A stretch of 41,752 nt of DNA. Origin: Deltaproteobacteria bacterium (GTDB taxonomy: Bacteria; Myxococcota; B64-G9). Both the position numbers and the translations under genes were made by a program. Below the pieces are notes generated by a model. That model was not told the DNA's origin, searched no databases, and saw nothing but the letters and a program-made list of their open reading frames with translations. Positions 1 through 8,652 of this stretch are shown here, piece by piece (position 1 is the first letter of the stretch; the number at the start of each line of letters is the position of its first letter). The DNA is taken from assembly GCA_030622135.1 (NCBI GenBank), contig JAUXGL010000012.1:1-41752 (forward strand). The letters run 5' to 3'.

Positions 1-68
1 CTGTGTCCAGCAAAATCTGCCCGCTCTGATACATCACCGTCCAAGAGTCTTTCAGCCTTGGCGAGCAT
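1..68 (-). CDS. Possible 5' end of a minus-strand gene running off the left edge
   Basis: An ATG at 68 on the minus strand is preceded by a purine-rich GGAGGAAGGA stretch and stays open for 22 codons to the window edge. Another minus-strand frame is also open here, from a TAG in that frame through 'SWTVMYQSGQILLD', and reads at least as protein-like. With fewer than 70 bases visible I cannot choose between the frames and recognise no family. Confidence 0.25.
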   Translation of the reverse strand, partial: MLAKAERLLDGDVSERADFAGH

Positions 69-261
69 TGTTCCTTCCTCCACTCGAAAATCGGCTACGG
101 GTTTACCGAATGTTTACTTGAGATCCTGGTTAACCCGTTGACTGCGCAAGGGAATCACTGGTGCTCGGTGTCATCCTCAAGAAACGAGGACTGCTTCGCT
201 GCAGATACGGTGAGTGAAGGAAACTCTTACCGTCCGATGCCCCGGGCGTTCAAGGAAAAGG

Positions 262-398
262 AATGGGGTCTGGTCTGGTCACTTGACACTTGGGTGGGTT
301 GAGCGTATCCCTCGTCCATGCCCCGCACGGAAAGAGAAGGTGAAGGGTTGGATCGAGCGCTTTCTTGCATAGGACAAGTGACCAGACCCGACCCCATT
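262..398. repeat. 137-bp inverted-repeat element (REP/MITE-like), copy A
   Basis: The element starts AATGGGGTCTGGTCTGGTCA and ends with the inverted complement. The two 24-bp ends match at 23 positions. The interior has no convincing gene. The right half, read on the minus strand, is nearly the same as the element at 37733, so this is a dispersed family and not a lone hairpin. The rest of the gene-free stretch 69-453 shows nothing recognisable. Elements of this form are often mobilised in trans by a transposase; none is visible in the window. Confidence 0.8.
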
Positions 399-453
399 TT
401 CTCCATTTTCTTGCAGATGCGCGTAAAGCTGGGCGCGGTCGTCTCGGGGCCGG

Positions 454-1806
454 CTACTCCTCCCGCTCAAGAATGATCATCTCGACGCGGCGGTTGGTGC
501 CGCGGCCCTTGTTGGTCTTGTTGGATGCGATGGGGTTGTCCTCGCCGAAGCCCTTGGCCGCTAGACGATTCTTGTCGGTGCCCTTGTTGACCAGGTAGTC
601 CACCACCGCCTGGGCCCGGCGCTGGCTCAGCCTCTGGTTATACTTGCTCGGGCCCTTCGAATCGGTGTGCCCTTCCACTTGGAGCTTCTTGATCTCGGAG
701 TACTGCACCAGGGTGGCGGCTACCTGGTCGAGGATGGCGTAGGACTTTTTCTTGATGATTGCCTTGCCGAACTCGAAGTGGATCTTCTCTCGCAGCTGAA
801 TGGCCTTTGAGCCTACCTTGACCTTCACGTGGGCTTTGCTGGGGCAGCCGTCGTGCTCGGGCTTGCCGGGTTCGTCCGGGCACTTGTCGATGTGGTCGTA
901 GACCCCGTCGGCGTCGCGGTCCGGACAGCCTTCGGTCTCCTTGGGCCCGGGTACCTTGGGGCAGCGGTCGAGCTTGTCGGGCAGCCCGTCATTGTCTGTG
1001 TCCGGTTCGATGGGGCAGCCCCGGTTGGATGCCGGTCCGGGCTCTTCGGGACAGTTGTCGTCGCGGTCGATGATGCCGTCTCCATCGGTGTCCGGCTCCG
1101 GGCAGCCGTCCTGGGCTTCGGAACCCCAGGTGTCGGGGCATTTGTCCAGCTTGTCTTCCACACCGTCCTGGTCGCGGTCCTTGGAAGGCTTGACGATTCT
1201 CACCTCGCCCAGGCCGAAGGTGTAGCGCACCACGGGAAAAACGGCGATGGAAACATCGCCGCGCAACGGGAGGATGGACACGTTCGTCTCGATGGCGAAG
1301 GAGAAGTGGCGCAGCTGGGGGTAGTACTCCAAACCTCCCCCGACGAGTATGGCCACGTCGTCCTTGCCGCCTACATCCATGTCTCCAATCCGCTTGGGCG
1401 AAGTGGCCAGGTATCCCACGCCGGCCTGGGCGTACGCGTAGAAACGCTGGGTGGCCAGCAGTGATAGGGACGCCCCGCCCCAGACCAGACGCCCCTGGAA
1501 ATCCGCCGTCACCTCGCTGCCGGAGCGGGCCTGGGAGGTTGCCGAATAGTGCTCGGTCAGGAAGCCGGCCTTGACACGGAATACCCAGGTCAAGTCGTAG
1601 CCGAGCTCGAGGCCGCCCAGGATGCCCAGACCGGGTGTGTCCACCGGGGGGTTGAAGTCGTAGGCTACCCCGGTCTGCAGGCCGATGGAGAATCCCTTTT
1701 CCACCTCTTCGTAGACCTGGATCTTGGGTGAGTCGGCCCGGACGGACCCCGCGAGTTGCAGAACCAGGAGTCCCACCAGCAAAGCACACGAAGAGCGAAC
1801 GACCAT
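454..1806 (-). CDS. OmpA-family outer membrane protein with thrombospondin type-3 repeats
   Basis: This 450-residue protein has a signal peptide (about 1-24), an N-terminal beta-barrel-like region to about 200, four calcium-binding-type TSP3 repeats rich in DxDxDG and paired with CP motifs (about 210-330), and a C-terminal OmpA domain (about 340-445). The OmpA domain has the peptidoglycan-binding signature 'EGHTDSKG' and 'NQRLSQRRAQAVVDYL'. It should anchor the outer membrane to the cell wall, with a Ca-stiffened linker. The ATG at 1806 has a GGGGAAGG ribosome site. It is divergent from the zinc-ribbon/pseudokinase operon. The domain calls are firm; the barrel's transport role is unknown. Confidence 0.93.
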   Translation of the reverse strand: MVVRSSCALLVGLLVLQLAGSVRADSPKIQVYEEVEKGFSIGLQTGVAYDFNPPVDTPGLGILGGLELGYDLTWVFRVKAGFLTEHYSATSQARSGSEVTADFQGRLVWGGASLSLLATQRFYAYAQAGVGYLATSPKRIGDMDVGGKDDVAILVGGGLEYYPQLRHFSFAIETNVSILPLRGDVSIAVFPVVRYTFGLGEVRIVKPSKDRDQDGVEDKLDKCPDTWGSEAQDGCPEPDTDGDGIIDRDDNCPEEPGPASNRGCPIEPDTDNDGLPDKLDRCPKVPGPKETEGCPDRDADGVYDHIDKCPDEPGKPEHDGCPSKAHVKVKVGSKAIQLREKIHFEFGKAIIKKKSYAILDQVAATLVQYSEIKKLQVEGHTDSKGPSKYNQRLSQRRAQAVVDYLVNKGTDKNRLAAKGFGEDNPIASNKTNKGRGTNRRVEMIILEREE

Positions 1807-1846
1807 TTTGCCTTCCCCTAAACACGGACCAGCTCAATACAAGCCT

Positions 1847-1875
1847 ACACTATCCTAGTTGTCGGCCGGGATCAA
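1847..1875 (-). promoter_or_regulatory. Candidate sigma-70 promoter for the OmpA gene
   Basis: On the minus strand TTGATC (1870-1875) lies 17 bp from TAGTGT (1847-1852), about 40 bp upstream of the ATG at 1806. This comes from motif matching only. Confidence 0.35.
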
Positions 1876-1904
1876 CTTTACGGAAGCTTGCGCAATGGCC
1901 CAGG

Positions 1905-2255
1905 ATGTGGCAACTTTCTTCTGTGGCTTCCAAGACAAGCAAGGCTGGGCGAAAGCCGGGCAAGCGGAAGAAAACGCCTTCCCTGACCGAGCGCCTGGTC
2001 GGGCTGGAGCAATTGATGGACTTGTTGCTGCAGGCTTCGTTGCGCGGGCGCTTGCTGCCCTCCGAGCGGAGAGTGATCAAGTCCTACCTGGTTGCCAGGA
2101 AAAAGGTGGAAGCCAAAAAGACGGAGGAAAAGAAGGGGCCCCGTTGTCCGGTGTGCCGCTCTCCGTTGGTCAAAGCGGATGTCCGTCGCTGCCCGTGGTG
2201 CTCGGTGTTGCTGGATACGAAAAGTCTCAAAAGCAGCAGCAGGAAGAAGAAATAA
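1905..2255 (+). CDS. Small basic zinc-ribbon protein
   Basis: This 116-residue protein is lysine-rich at both ends. It has a CxxC...CxxC zinc ribbon near the C-terminus ('CPVCRSPL' ... 'CPWC'). The longer ORF from 1728 overlaps the divergent ompA gene, so I place the start at the ATG at 1905. The stop overlaps the next gene's ATG (TAATG), which suggests translational coupling with the pseudokinase. The central helix ('LERLVGLEQLMDLLL'-like) could mediate protein contact. Zinc binding is read from the motif; the function is unknown, and a regulatory partner of the pseudokinase is an inference from the coupling. Confidence 0.7.
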   Translation: MWQLSSVASKTSKAGRKPGKRKKTPSLTERLVGLEQLMDLLLQASLRGRLLPSERRVIKSYLVARKKVEAKKTEEKKGPRCPVCRSPLVKADVRRCPWCSVLLDTKSLKSSSRKKK

Positions 2256-4234
2256 TGCAGCTGGAACTGCTGGAGAAGCTGGCGGAAGAGAACCTGGCCG
2301 AGGTCTTCCTGGCTCGCCTTACCTTGGGTGGGACGGCCAGGCTGATTACCGCCCGGCGTTTGCACTCGCGGGTTACGGAGGTGCCGGGTGTCGTCGACGC
2401 GTTGATCGACGCATCCGCCGCGATGAAGTCCGTCGAGCACGGAAACATCCTGCGCCACATGGGATTTGGGGAGGCCGGCGGCGGCCATTACTGGATTACC
2501 GAGAGAACGGATGGTTTCGACCTGGCCATGGCAATCAACCGCCTCGGCTCGCACGATGTGCATATCAATTCGGTTCGCAGCCTGCAAATCGGGCTGGATT
2601 TTCTCCATGGCCTTCAAGCGTTGCATCAGCAGGATCTTTTGCACGGAGGGCTGACCCCCCGGTATGTGTTGTTGGGCTACGATGGCGTGGTTCGCCTGGA
2701 CGGCATCGGTTTCGAAAGTACCCTGTTGGGGATCGGGGATTTGCAGAAGCAATCCCGCCGCCTACGTTCCGACTACCTGGCCCCGGAGGTCGTGCAAGGG
2801 CGCAATCCGGTTCCCCAGTCGGATATCTTTTCGTCGGCCGCAATCATGTATACCCTGCTGACCGGTAGCCCTCCCCTGGATAAAGAAAGCTCCGGTGCCG
2901 GCATGCCGGAGAGGCATTCCCCCATCGAGTTGCCCTCCAAGCGGGATCGCACCCTCCCGTTTTCCTGCGACGCCATCTTCATCAAGGCACTCAGTGCCAC
3001 CCCTCGCCAGCGGCACGATTCGATCGACTCGTTCACCGCCGCGATCAAGCGGCTACGCGCGGCCATGCAGAAGGGCCCCGACGAGGGGCGGGCCGGAGTC
3101 AAGAACTTCGTGGAAAACCTTTATCCCAACGAGGCCATGGTTTGGGGGAAACCGGGCTCCATCGATAAGCCGGCCATGGGCGCGGGCATCTGGTTGAACA
3201 TGCCGCCGAGGGAGGCCAGGGGGGCGACTCCTTCCCCGGCTCCGGTGGTTCCAGAACCTGAGATTCGGGAGCCTTCGGTCCCCGAATCTCAGGCAGCGGA
3301 AGTGCGGGAGCCCGCGACGCGGGAAAAGGCTGACGAAGAGGGCCTGGCCCGGGTGGCTGCCTGGGAAATGGCGTTTGGCACTACGGGCAAGCCGGCGGAT
3401 AAGAAGCAGCAGCCCCCACCGCTTCCCGCGCAGCCTCCGCCGGTGCCGGCGGAGAAGAAGGAGGCCTCGGGTCCCACCTCGGTGGTGGTGGATTGGATGG
3501 GACTGGGGGAGGAGCAGGAGCCCGAGGATACCGAGGAGGTCCGATCCGAAAAGGAGCCCACCCAGGAGGAGCCGGTTACCTCCGAACCGCTTTCTGCCCC
3601 CCCGGTGTCTACGGTTGCGCTGGCGCCGGAAGTGGAAGATCCCACGCCCGTCCCCACGAACGAGATCCCCAGCCTGGTGGAGCCGGAAGAGGAAGAAAAA
3701 ACCGTCGAGGAGATCTCCGCACCAGCCGGCACGATTCAGATGCATCAATCGGCGGAGCCGGGGACACCCACGGATGTGACGGTGCCTGGGAGGAAACCTC
3801 CCCAGAAGATCATGGTGATTCTGTTGGCGGTCGTCGTGGTTGCGGTTCTGGTGGTTGCGTTCTGGCCGAAAGATTGTGGCGAAGCCCAGGATGACGGGGC
3901 GGGGACCTCTTTAGTCGCTTTTTTGTCGGTTCACACCGACCAGCCCGCCCGGGTAACCCTGGACGGGGAATTGCTCGAAGGCGGCACTCCGGTCAGGGAC
4001 AAGGTGCTGCGGGTGGGGGAGCACCGGGTGGTAGTGGATTCCCTGGACGGCACCCGGCTGATGGACGAGGCGATCATGCTGGTGGCCGGGGAACACAAGG
4101 ACATCCGGGTGGTGATTGCCACCGCGCCGGGAGCGGTGGCACCGCCCACCGAAGTCAAAACCGAGAAGCCCACCGGCAAGAAGGTTCGGAAGAAGAAACG
4201 CGTTCGCCGGAAGCGTAGAAGAACCCGTAAATGA
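2255..4234 (+). CDS. Membrane-anchored pseudokinase with PEGA domain
   Basis: This 659-residue protein has a Ser/Thr-kinase-like fold at about 1-270. Catalytic signatures are degraded: the beta-3 lysine region reads 'ARLITARR', HRDxKxxN reads 'HGGLTPRYV', and DFG reads 'DGIG', while the APE motif is kept. A long Pro/Glu-rich linker follows, then one membrane segment (about 517-536) and an extracytoplasmic PEGA domain ('DQPARVTLDGELL'). It probably acts as a scaffold or sensor and not an enzyme. The ATG overlaps the zinc-ribbon stop, and its stop overlaps the response-regulator ATG. The longer tracked ORF from 1859 only shadows the zinc-ribbon gene. Confidence 0.85.
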   Translation: MQLELLEKLAEENLAEVFLARLTLGGTARLITARRLHSRVTEVPGVVDALIDASAAMKSVEHGNILRHMGFGEAGGGHYWITERTDGFDLAMAINRLGSHDVHINSVRSLQIGLDFLHGLQALHQQDLLHGGLTPRYVLLGYDGVVRLDGIGFESTLLGIGDLQKQSRRLRSDYLAPEVVQGRNPVPQSDIFSSAAIMYTLLTGSPPLDKESSGAGMPERHSPIELPSKRDRTLPFSCDAIFIKALSATPRQRHDSIDSFTAAIKRLRAAMQKGPDEGRAGVKNFVENLYPNEAMVWGKPGSIDKPAMGAGIWLNMPPREARGATPSPAPVVPEPEIREPSVPESQAAEVREPATREKADEEGLARVAAWEMAFGTTGKPADKKQQPPPLPAQPPPVPAEKKEASGPTSVVVDWMGLGEEQEPEDTEEVRSEKEPTQEEPVTSEPLSAPPVSTVALAPEVEDPTPVPTNEIPSLVEPEEEEKTVEEISAPAGTIQMHQSAEPGTPTDVTVPGRKPPQKIMVILLAVVVVAVLVVAFWPKDCGEAQDDGAGTSLVAFLSVHTDQPARVTLDGELLEGGTPVRDKVLRVGEHRVVVDSLDGTRLMDEAIMLVAGEHKDIRVVIATAPGAVAPPTEVKTEKPTGKKVRKKKRVRRKRRRTRK

Positions 4235-4890
4235 TCCCGATGAGTGAAGTCGTCGAGCTGGTGGTGGTCGAGGATGATCCCAAGACCCTCAAGAGTCTCA
4301 TGCGGCTTCTGGGATCGTACCCGGAGTTTCGGGTGGTGGGCAGCGCCCTCTCCGGCGAGAGCGCTCTAAAAACCATAGACGCGGTGACCCCCCATCTGGT
4401 TCTTCTCGATCTGGAACTGGGCGACATCGACGGCATCGAGGTTACCCGCAAGGTGAAGGCTGTTCATCCGGAAATCGAAGTTCTGATTCTCACCTCGTTC
4501 GACGATGAGGTGAAAGTTTATATGGCCATGCAGGCGGGGGCCGGCGGGTACCTGGTGAAAAGGGTGGTGCCGGAGAAGATCCGTGACGGAATTTTGGAGG
4601 TGCTGGGCGGGGGAACGGTGATCGAGCCCCGTATCGCCAGGCGTTTCTGGAACTATTTCCAGAGCGTTCAGGGCTCCGCAGAAAACCAGGAATCCATCCT
4701 CGAGCCCATCGAGGCCGATATCCTGCAGATGATCGCCCGGGGCCTGACCAACCAGGAAACCGGCAGGGTCCTCAATCTTGAGCGCCGCACCGTTCGCACT
4801 CACCTCTCGCACATCTACCGCAAGCTGGGCAGCTCCAGCCGCTCCGGGGCGGTGGTCAGCGCTTTGCGAAAAGGCTTGATCAACCTGTAG
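4231..4890 (+). CDS. NarL/FixJ-type response regulator (REC-LuxR HTH)
   Basis: This 219-residue protein has an N-terminal receiver domain with an acidic pocket (E14, D15), phospho-acceptor D60 in 'LVLLDLELGD', a switch Thr in 'LILTSFDD' and the conserved Lys in 'GYLVKR'. A LuxR-type helix-turn-helix lies at about 155-215 ('GLTNQETGRVLNLERRTVRTHLSHIYRKLG'-type). It overlaps the pseudokinase by ATGA; a second ATG at 4240 is possible. No histidine kinase is present nearby, so its phosphodonor is unknown. The context suggests it is the output of the zinc-ribbon/pseudokinase pair. Confidence 0.9.
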   Translation: MIPMSEVVELVVVEDDPKTLKSLMRLLGSYPEFRVVGSALSGESALKTIDAVTPHLVLLDLELGDIDGIEVTRKVKAVHPEIEVLILTSFDDEVKVYMAMQAGAGGYLVKRVVPEKIRDGILEVLGGGTVIEPRIARRFWNYFQSVQGSAENQESILEPIEADILQMIARGLTNQETGRVLNLERRTVRTHLSHIYRKLGSSSRSGAVVSALRKGLINL

Positions 4891-4914
4891 GGTTACTTGC
4901 GCCGTAACCGTTTT
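4891..4914 (+). terminator. Candidate rho-independent terminator
   Basis: GGTTAC (4891-4896) and GTAACC (4904-4909) form a 6-bp stem with a 7-base loop, followed by G and TTTT. It sits directly after the response-regulator stop codon. The stem is short and the U-run is weak. Confidence 0.35.
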
Positions 4915-4978
4915 GGGCAGCTTGGAGGTATCGCGCCTCGATTTGTAGTGAATGGTTTACCTTGGCGCGGTTGCCGGG

Positions 4979-5007
4979 TTGACGAATGCGGATGCTATGA
5001 ATACACT
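4979..5007 (+). promoter_or_regulatory. Sigma-70-type promoter for the small lipoprotein
   Basis: TTGACG (4979-4984), a 17-bp spacer and TACACT (5002-5007) lie 39 bp upstream of the lipoprotein ATG. The same TTGAC/N17/TACA pattern recurs at 6794 and 29448, which supports it as a local promoter form. Confidence 0.55.
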
Positions 5008-5045
5008 TGATCGCAAACATCAAACCCGATAGGGAGGTTTCGCCC

Positions 5046-5198
5046 ATGCGACGCTTGTTTACAATCCTGCTGGTCCTGTTGGCCGCCGTGTCTCTGGTTT
5101 CTTCGGCCGGGTGCAAAAAGAGAACCGTCAAGGATACGGCCGAAGAGGATAATCCCACCCCGGGACCTGGCGATCCCCCTCTTCCCGGTCTCCGCTGA
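5046..5198 (+). CDS. Small lipoprotein (50 aa)
   Basis: The product is 50 residues: a lipoprotein signal peptide with lipobox 'SSAGC' and about 28 mature residues, starting KKR, with an acidic stretch and a Pro/Gly-rich tail. The ATG at 5046 follows AGGGAGG at good spacing; the tracked start at 5007 lies upstream of that site. It has its own promoter at 4979 and appears monocistronic. Function is unknown; it resembles many small, variable myxobacterial-type lipoproteins. Confidence 0.7.
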   Translation: MRRLFTILLVLLAAVSLVSSAGCKKRTVKDTAEEDNPTPGPGDPPLPGLR

Positions 5199-5217
5199 TC
5201 CCGATTTTTTAGAGGAA

Positions 5218-5361
5218 CCCCAATCTCCCATTGGTGCCCCTACGTTTCGACATAACATATTGACTTCCCAAAGGAACTCAATATACGCGGTGCCACTGTA
5301 CTAGTGAGATAATTTACTCGTGGTCCTCTCGTAAGTGTCCCTTTTTACGCGGGAGATTGGG
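5218..5361. repeat. 144-bp element with inverted CCCAATCTCCC ends
   Basis: CCCAATCTCCC (5219-5229) is perfectly inverted as GGGAGATTGGG (5351-5361). The interior is more AT-rich and contains ACTAGT. It fills the gap between the small lipoprotein and the convergent phosphodiesterase gene. Similar end sequences occur at 30061-30109, so it may belong to a dispersed palindromic family. Confidence 0.5.
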
Positions 5362-5429
5362 ATCGACCGGAAATGGGGTGGGAGATCCTGGAGGAAATGC
5401 CGTGCTCGCCTGGGGATACTGGGTGAATC

Positions 5430-6749
5430 TCAGGAGTCCAGTTCGAAGAATTTCAAGATCGAAGGGGCGATATCGAGAACTGACCGGTTTTTCACTCGCT
5501 GTCCGGGTTGCGAGTAGATGAAGATTCCTTCCTCGGTGTGGTTGGCGTCGTCCGGGCCGGTGTCGTTGCCGCGGAAGTGGATCTTTCCGGTGCCCAGCTG
5601 GCCGATGGAGCGCCAGGCCAGATCGCCGAAGTAGACCATCAGGTCCGGGGGAATGCCGTTGAGCTCGCGGTAGGCTTCTTCCGGGAAAATCACCCGGGTG
5701 CCTAAGGGTTTTCCATTTTCGTCGGCGGTCTTTTCGAGGCGGGAGGCCAGGCCGGAGCGGTAGCCTTCTGCCTCGTTCGGATCCAGCACTCCCTGGGGTT
5801 CTCTTCCTTTGATGTTGAGGAAGATCCTCCCGTGGTAGCCGCCCTCGCCCCAGGCACGGGTTCTCGGCCAGTCGATTTCGTTCGTGTTTTCGCGCAGAGC
5901 CAGGTCGCCCTGTTGTATCAGCCATTCGTTGATCAAAAAGCCTCCGTCCAGGGCCCGGGCGCCGTGGTCCGAGACCACCAGGACCGCCGTGTCCGGGCCG
6001 GCTGCCTCGATCAGGTGCCCGACCTCCTGGTCGATATATTCGTAGTAGTCGGGGATGGCGGCTTCGAACGGGTTGCCCGGTTCGTAGAGGCGGTGGCCTT
6101 GGTCGAAGCAGCGCCAGAACCCGTGGTGTATGCGGTCGGTGCCCATCTCCACCATGATCATCAGATCCCAGTCGGGCTCTTTAGCCCAGTTGCGGGCCAC
6201 CCTGAAGCGCTTTTTGGTCATGGTGCGGATCTGTTTTAGCAGCCAGTTCTTGTCCTTGGTGCGGAAACCCTCCACGTCCAGCATGTATCCGTCGGCGATG
6301 GATTCGATCTGCCGTTTCAGCCCGGGCGGGTGGGTGTACTCCGAGCCGGTGCCCGGTGCCAGGAAGGACGACACCATGCGTCCCTGGATGGGCCAGGGGG
6401 GATAGGTTCCGGGCACGCCCAGGAGGTAGGAGGTAAGCCCCGCCTGGGTGAGGCGGTCCCAGACGCGCGGGGCCGAAACCATGCGTGAGTTGAAAAACCC
6501 CAGCTCGTCATAGCCGCGATTCCGGCGGCAGCGGAAGCCGTACACGCCCAGCTGCCCGGGATCGCGTCCGGTGAACATGGACACCCAGGCGGGAATGGTA
6601 CTGGGAGGGATTGTCGTTTTCAGACGTCCCCAGGAGCCTTGCCGGCGCAGGCGGGTCAGGGTAGGCAGGCGCTCCTCCAGCCGGTCGAACACCAGGGAGG
6701 GTTCGGCGGAGTCCAGCCCGATCACCAGGAGGCGTCTTTTTCTAGTCAT
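5430..6749 (-). CDS. Alkaline phosphatase-superfamily phosphodiesterase (NPP-like)
   Basis: This 439-residue protein is of the type I phosphodiesterase/nucleotide pyrophosphatase family. Metal ligands are visible in 'VIGLDSAEPS' near the N-terminus, the nucleophile region is 'PPSTIPAWVSMFTGRDP', and the late metal-site motif is 'VVSDHGARALDGGF'. There is no clear signal peptide, so it may be cytoplasmic. I use the internal ATG at 6749 ('MTRKRRLL'); the tracked start at 6800 would overlap the divergent promoter. The substrate cannot be told from sequence. Confidence 0.87.
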   Translation of the reverse strand: MTRKRRLLVIGLDSAEPSLVFDRLEERLPTLTRLRRQGSWGRLKTTIPPSTIPAWVSMFTGRDPGQLGVYGFRCRRNRGYDELGFFNSRMVSAPRVWDRLTQAGLTSYLLGVPGTYPPWPIQGRMVSSFLAPGTGSEYTHPPGLKRQIESIADGYMLDVEGFRTKDKNWLLKQIRTMTKKRFRVARNWAKEPDWDLMIMVEMGTDRIHHGFWRCFDQGHRLYEPGNPFEAAIPDYYEYIDQEVGHLIEAAGPDTAVLVVSDHGARALDGGFLINEWLIQQGDLALRENTNEIDWPRTRAWGEGGYHGRIFLNIKGREPQGVLDPNEAEGYRSGLASRLEKTADENGKPLGTRVIFPEEAYRELNGIPPDLMVYFGDLAWRSIGQLGTGKIHFRGNDTGPDDANHTEEGIFIYSQPGQRVKNRSVLDIAPSILKFFELDS

Positions 6750-6793
6750 GCGGTGCGAATTAGCGCATATGTCGCCTAACCGCAAGCGATCCA

Positions 6794-6822
6794 TTGACAC
6801 TTTCTCAGCGCCTCTTTACACT
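6794..6822 (+). promoter_or_regulatory. Sigma-70-type promoter for the Topo VI operon
   Basis: TTGACA (6794-6799), a 17-bp spacer and TACACT (6817-6822) lie 25 bp before the top6B ATG. The -35 box is perfect and the -10 box matches four of six consensus bases. Confidence 0.6.
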
Positions 6823-6847
6823 GGCGCCGGATTGATTGGGAGTCGAG

Positions 6848-8632
6848 ATGGTGGTGCGAAAAGAAGAACGCGGGAAGGGGGGCAAGAAGAAGGCAACCGA
6901 TAGAAAGCCCGGGCGCAAGGGGAAGAAGAAAGACGATCAGCTGGGGCTTTTCGAAGGCAAGTCCAAGAAGAAGGAGTCCAAGCCCAATAAAGAGAAAGCC
7001 AAGCCCAAGGAAAAAGCTCCACCCGCGAAGCCGAAACCCGTCGTTAGGGCTGCGAAGAAACCACGGCGGCCACGGAGCATGGCCGAGAAGATGGCCTTGC
7101 AGCAGCGGGATATTTCCATCAGCGAGTTTTTCACCAAGAACCGGCACCTGCTCGGTTTCGACAATCCCCAGAAAGCGCTTTTGACCACGGTGAAGGAGGC
7201 GGTGGACAACTCGCTGGATGCCTGCGAGGAAGCCCATATCCTGCCCGAGTTGGACATCCGCATCACCGACTTGAAAGACAACCGCTTCAAAGTCAGCATT
7301 ACCGACAACGGGCCCGGCATCATTCACTCGCAGGTCAAGAAGATCTTCGGCAAGCTGCTGTACGGCTCCAAGTTCCACACCCTGAAGCAGTCCCGCGGGC
7401 AGCAGGGCATCGGCATCTCGGCGGCCGGGATGTACAGTCAGCTGACTACCGGAAAACCGGTGGTGGTTACCTCACGCACCCAGGAGGACCGGCCCGCTCA
7501 CCGGCTGGAGATCAAGATCGACACGCGCCGGAACGAGCCGGAGGTGCTGGAAGATGTCCAGGGGGTGGAGTGGAGGGAGCCGCACGTCACCGGTACCAAG
7601 GTGGAGATGGAGATCGAGGGGCTCTACCGCGGCGGGAAACGATCGGTGGACCAGTACATCGAGCAGACCTCCATCGCCAACCCGCACACCAAGATTGTCT
7701 ACCACAATCCCAAGGGCGATCGTCTGGAGTTCCCGCGGCTGAGCGAGGAGTTGCCGCGCGAGCCCGTGGAGATCAAGCCGCATCCCCACGGCGTTGAGCT
7801 GGGCATGCTCATGACCATGTTGAAGACCACTAGGGGCCGCAACCTCAGGGGGGCGCTGATGCGGGACTTCTCTCGGGTGAGCGAGCGGGTGGCCCTGGCC
7901 ATCTGCGCGGCGGCCAAGCTGCCGCCCAGCAGTCGGCCCAAACGCCTGGCGCCCGAGCAGGTGGAGGCCCTCCACAAGGCCATGGGCCAGGCCAAGATCC
8001 TGAATCCGCCCACCAACTGCGTGGCGCCCATCGGCGAGGAGCTGATCTACGCCGGGCTGAAGCAGGGCGTGGAAGCCGACTTCTTCACCTCGGTGACCCG
8101 CAGCCCGTCGGTCTACCGCGGCAATCCGTTCCAGATCGAGGTAGGGCTCGCCTGGGGCGGCAGCCTGCCGGCGGAGGCCCTTTGCACCCTGTATCGATTC
8201 GCCAACCGGGTTCCCCTGCAATACCAGCAGTCGGACTGCGCCATCACCAAGGCGGTGATCGAAACCGACTGGCGCAACTACAAGGTTTCCCAGTCACGTG
8301 GCGCCCTGCCTAGCGGGCCCCTGGTGATCCTGGTGCACATGGCCTCGGTATGGGTGCCGTTCACCTCCGAGAGCAAGGAAGCCGTGGCCCGCTACCCTGA
8401 TATCCTCAAGGAGATTCGCCTGGCGCTGCAACTGGCCGGCCGGCGCCTGAGCCATCATCTCAGTGCGCGCCGGCGCGAGGCCGAGGAGGGCCGTAAGCAC
8501 AGCTACATCGAGACCTACATCCCGCACATCGGCATCGCCTTGCAGGATATCCTGGGGCTGAACCAGGATCAGAAGGAGCTGGTGGAGCAGAAGCTTGACA
8601 ACACGCTTCGGCGCAGCCGGAAGTTCAAGTAA
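6848..8632 (+). CDS. top6B: DNA topoisomerase VI subunit B
   Basis: This 594-residue GHKL ATPase is the clamp subunit of type IIB topoisomerase. After a Lys-rich tail of about 75 residues come the Bergerat motifs: 'EAVDNSLDACEE' (Mg/ATP), 'DNGPGI', and the ATP lid 'SRGQQGIGISAAGMYSQ'. The transducer domain follows. The B subunit uses ATP to gate strand passage while the A subunit cuts. The ATG at 6848 with GGGAG upstream is preferred over the tracked TTG at 6836. The gene for subunit A follows after 20 bp, as in archaeal operons. The basic N-terminal tail is longer than typical archaeal ones and may bind DNA. Confidence 0.95.
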   Translation: MVVRKEERGKGGKKKATDRKPGRKGKKKDDQLGLFEGKSKKKESKPNKEKAKPKEKAPPAKPKPVVRAAKKPRRPRSMAEKMALQQRDISISEFFTKNRHLLGFDNPQKALLTTVKEAVDNSLDACEEAHILPELDIRITDLKDNRFKVSITDNGPGIIHSQVKKIFGKLLYGSKFHTLKQSRGQQGIGISAAGMYSQLTTGKPVVVTSRTQEDRPAHRLEIKIDTRRNEPEVLEDVQGVEWREPHVTGTKVEMEIEGLYRGGKRSVDQYIEQTSIANPHTKIVYHNPKGDRLEFPRLSEELPREPVEIKPHPHGVELGMLMTMLKTTRGRNLRGALMRDFSRVSERVALAICAAAKLPPSSRPKRLAPEQVEALHKAMGQAKILNPPTNCVAPIGEELIYAGLKQGVEADFFTSVTRSPSVYRGNPFQIEVGLAWGGSLPAEALCTLYRFANRVPLQYQQSDCAITKAVIETDWRNYKVSQSRGALPSGPLVILVHMASVWVPFTSESKEAVARYPDILKEIRLALQLAGRRLSHHLSARRREAEEGRKHSYIETYIPHIGIALQDILGLNQDQKELVEQKLDNTLRRSRKFK

Positions 8633-8652
8633 CTCAAAAAGGGAGAGGGTCG

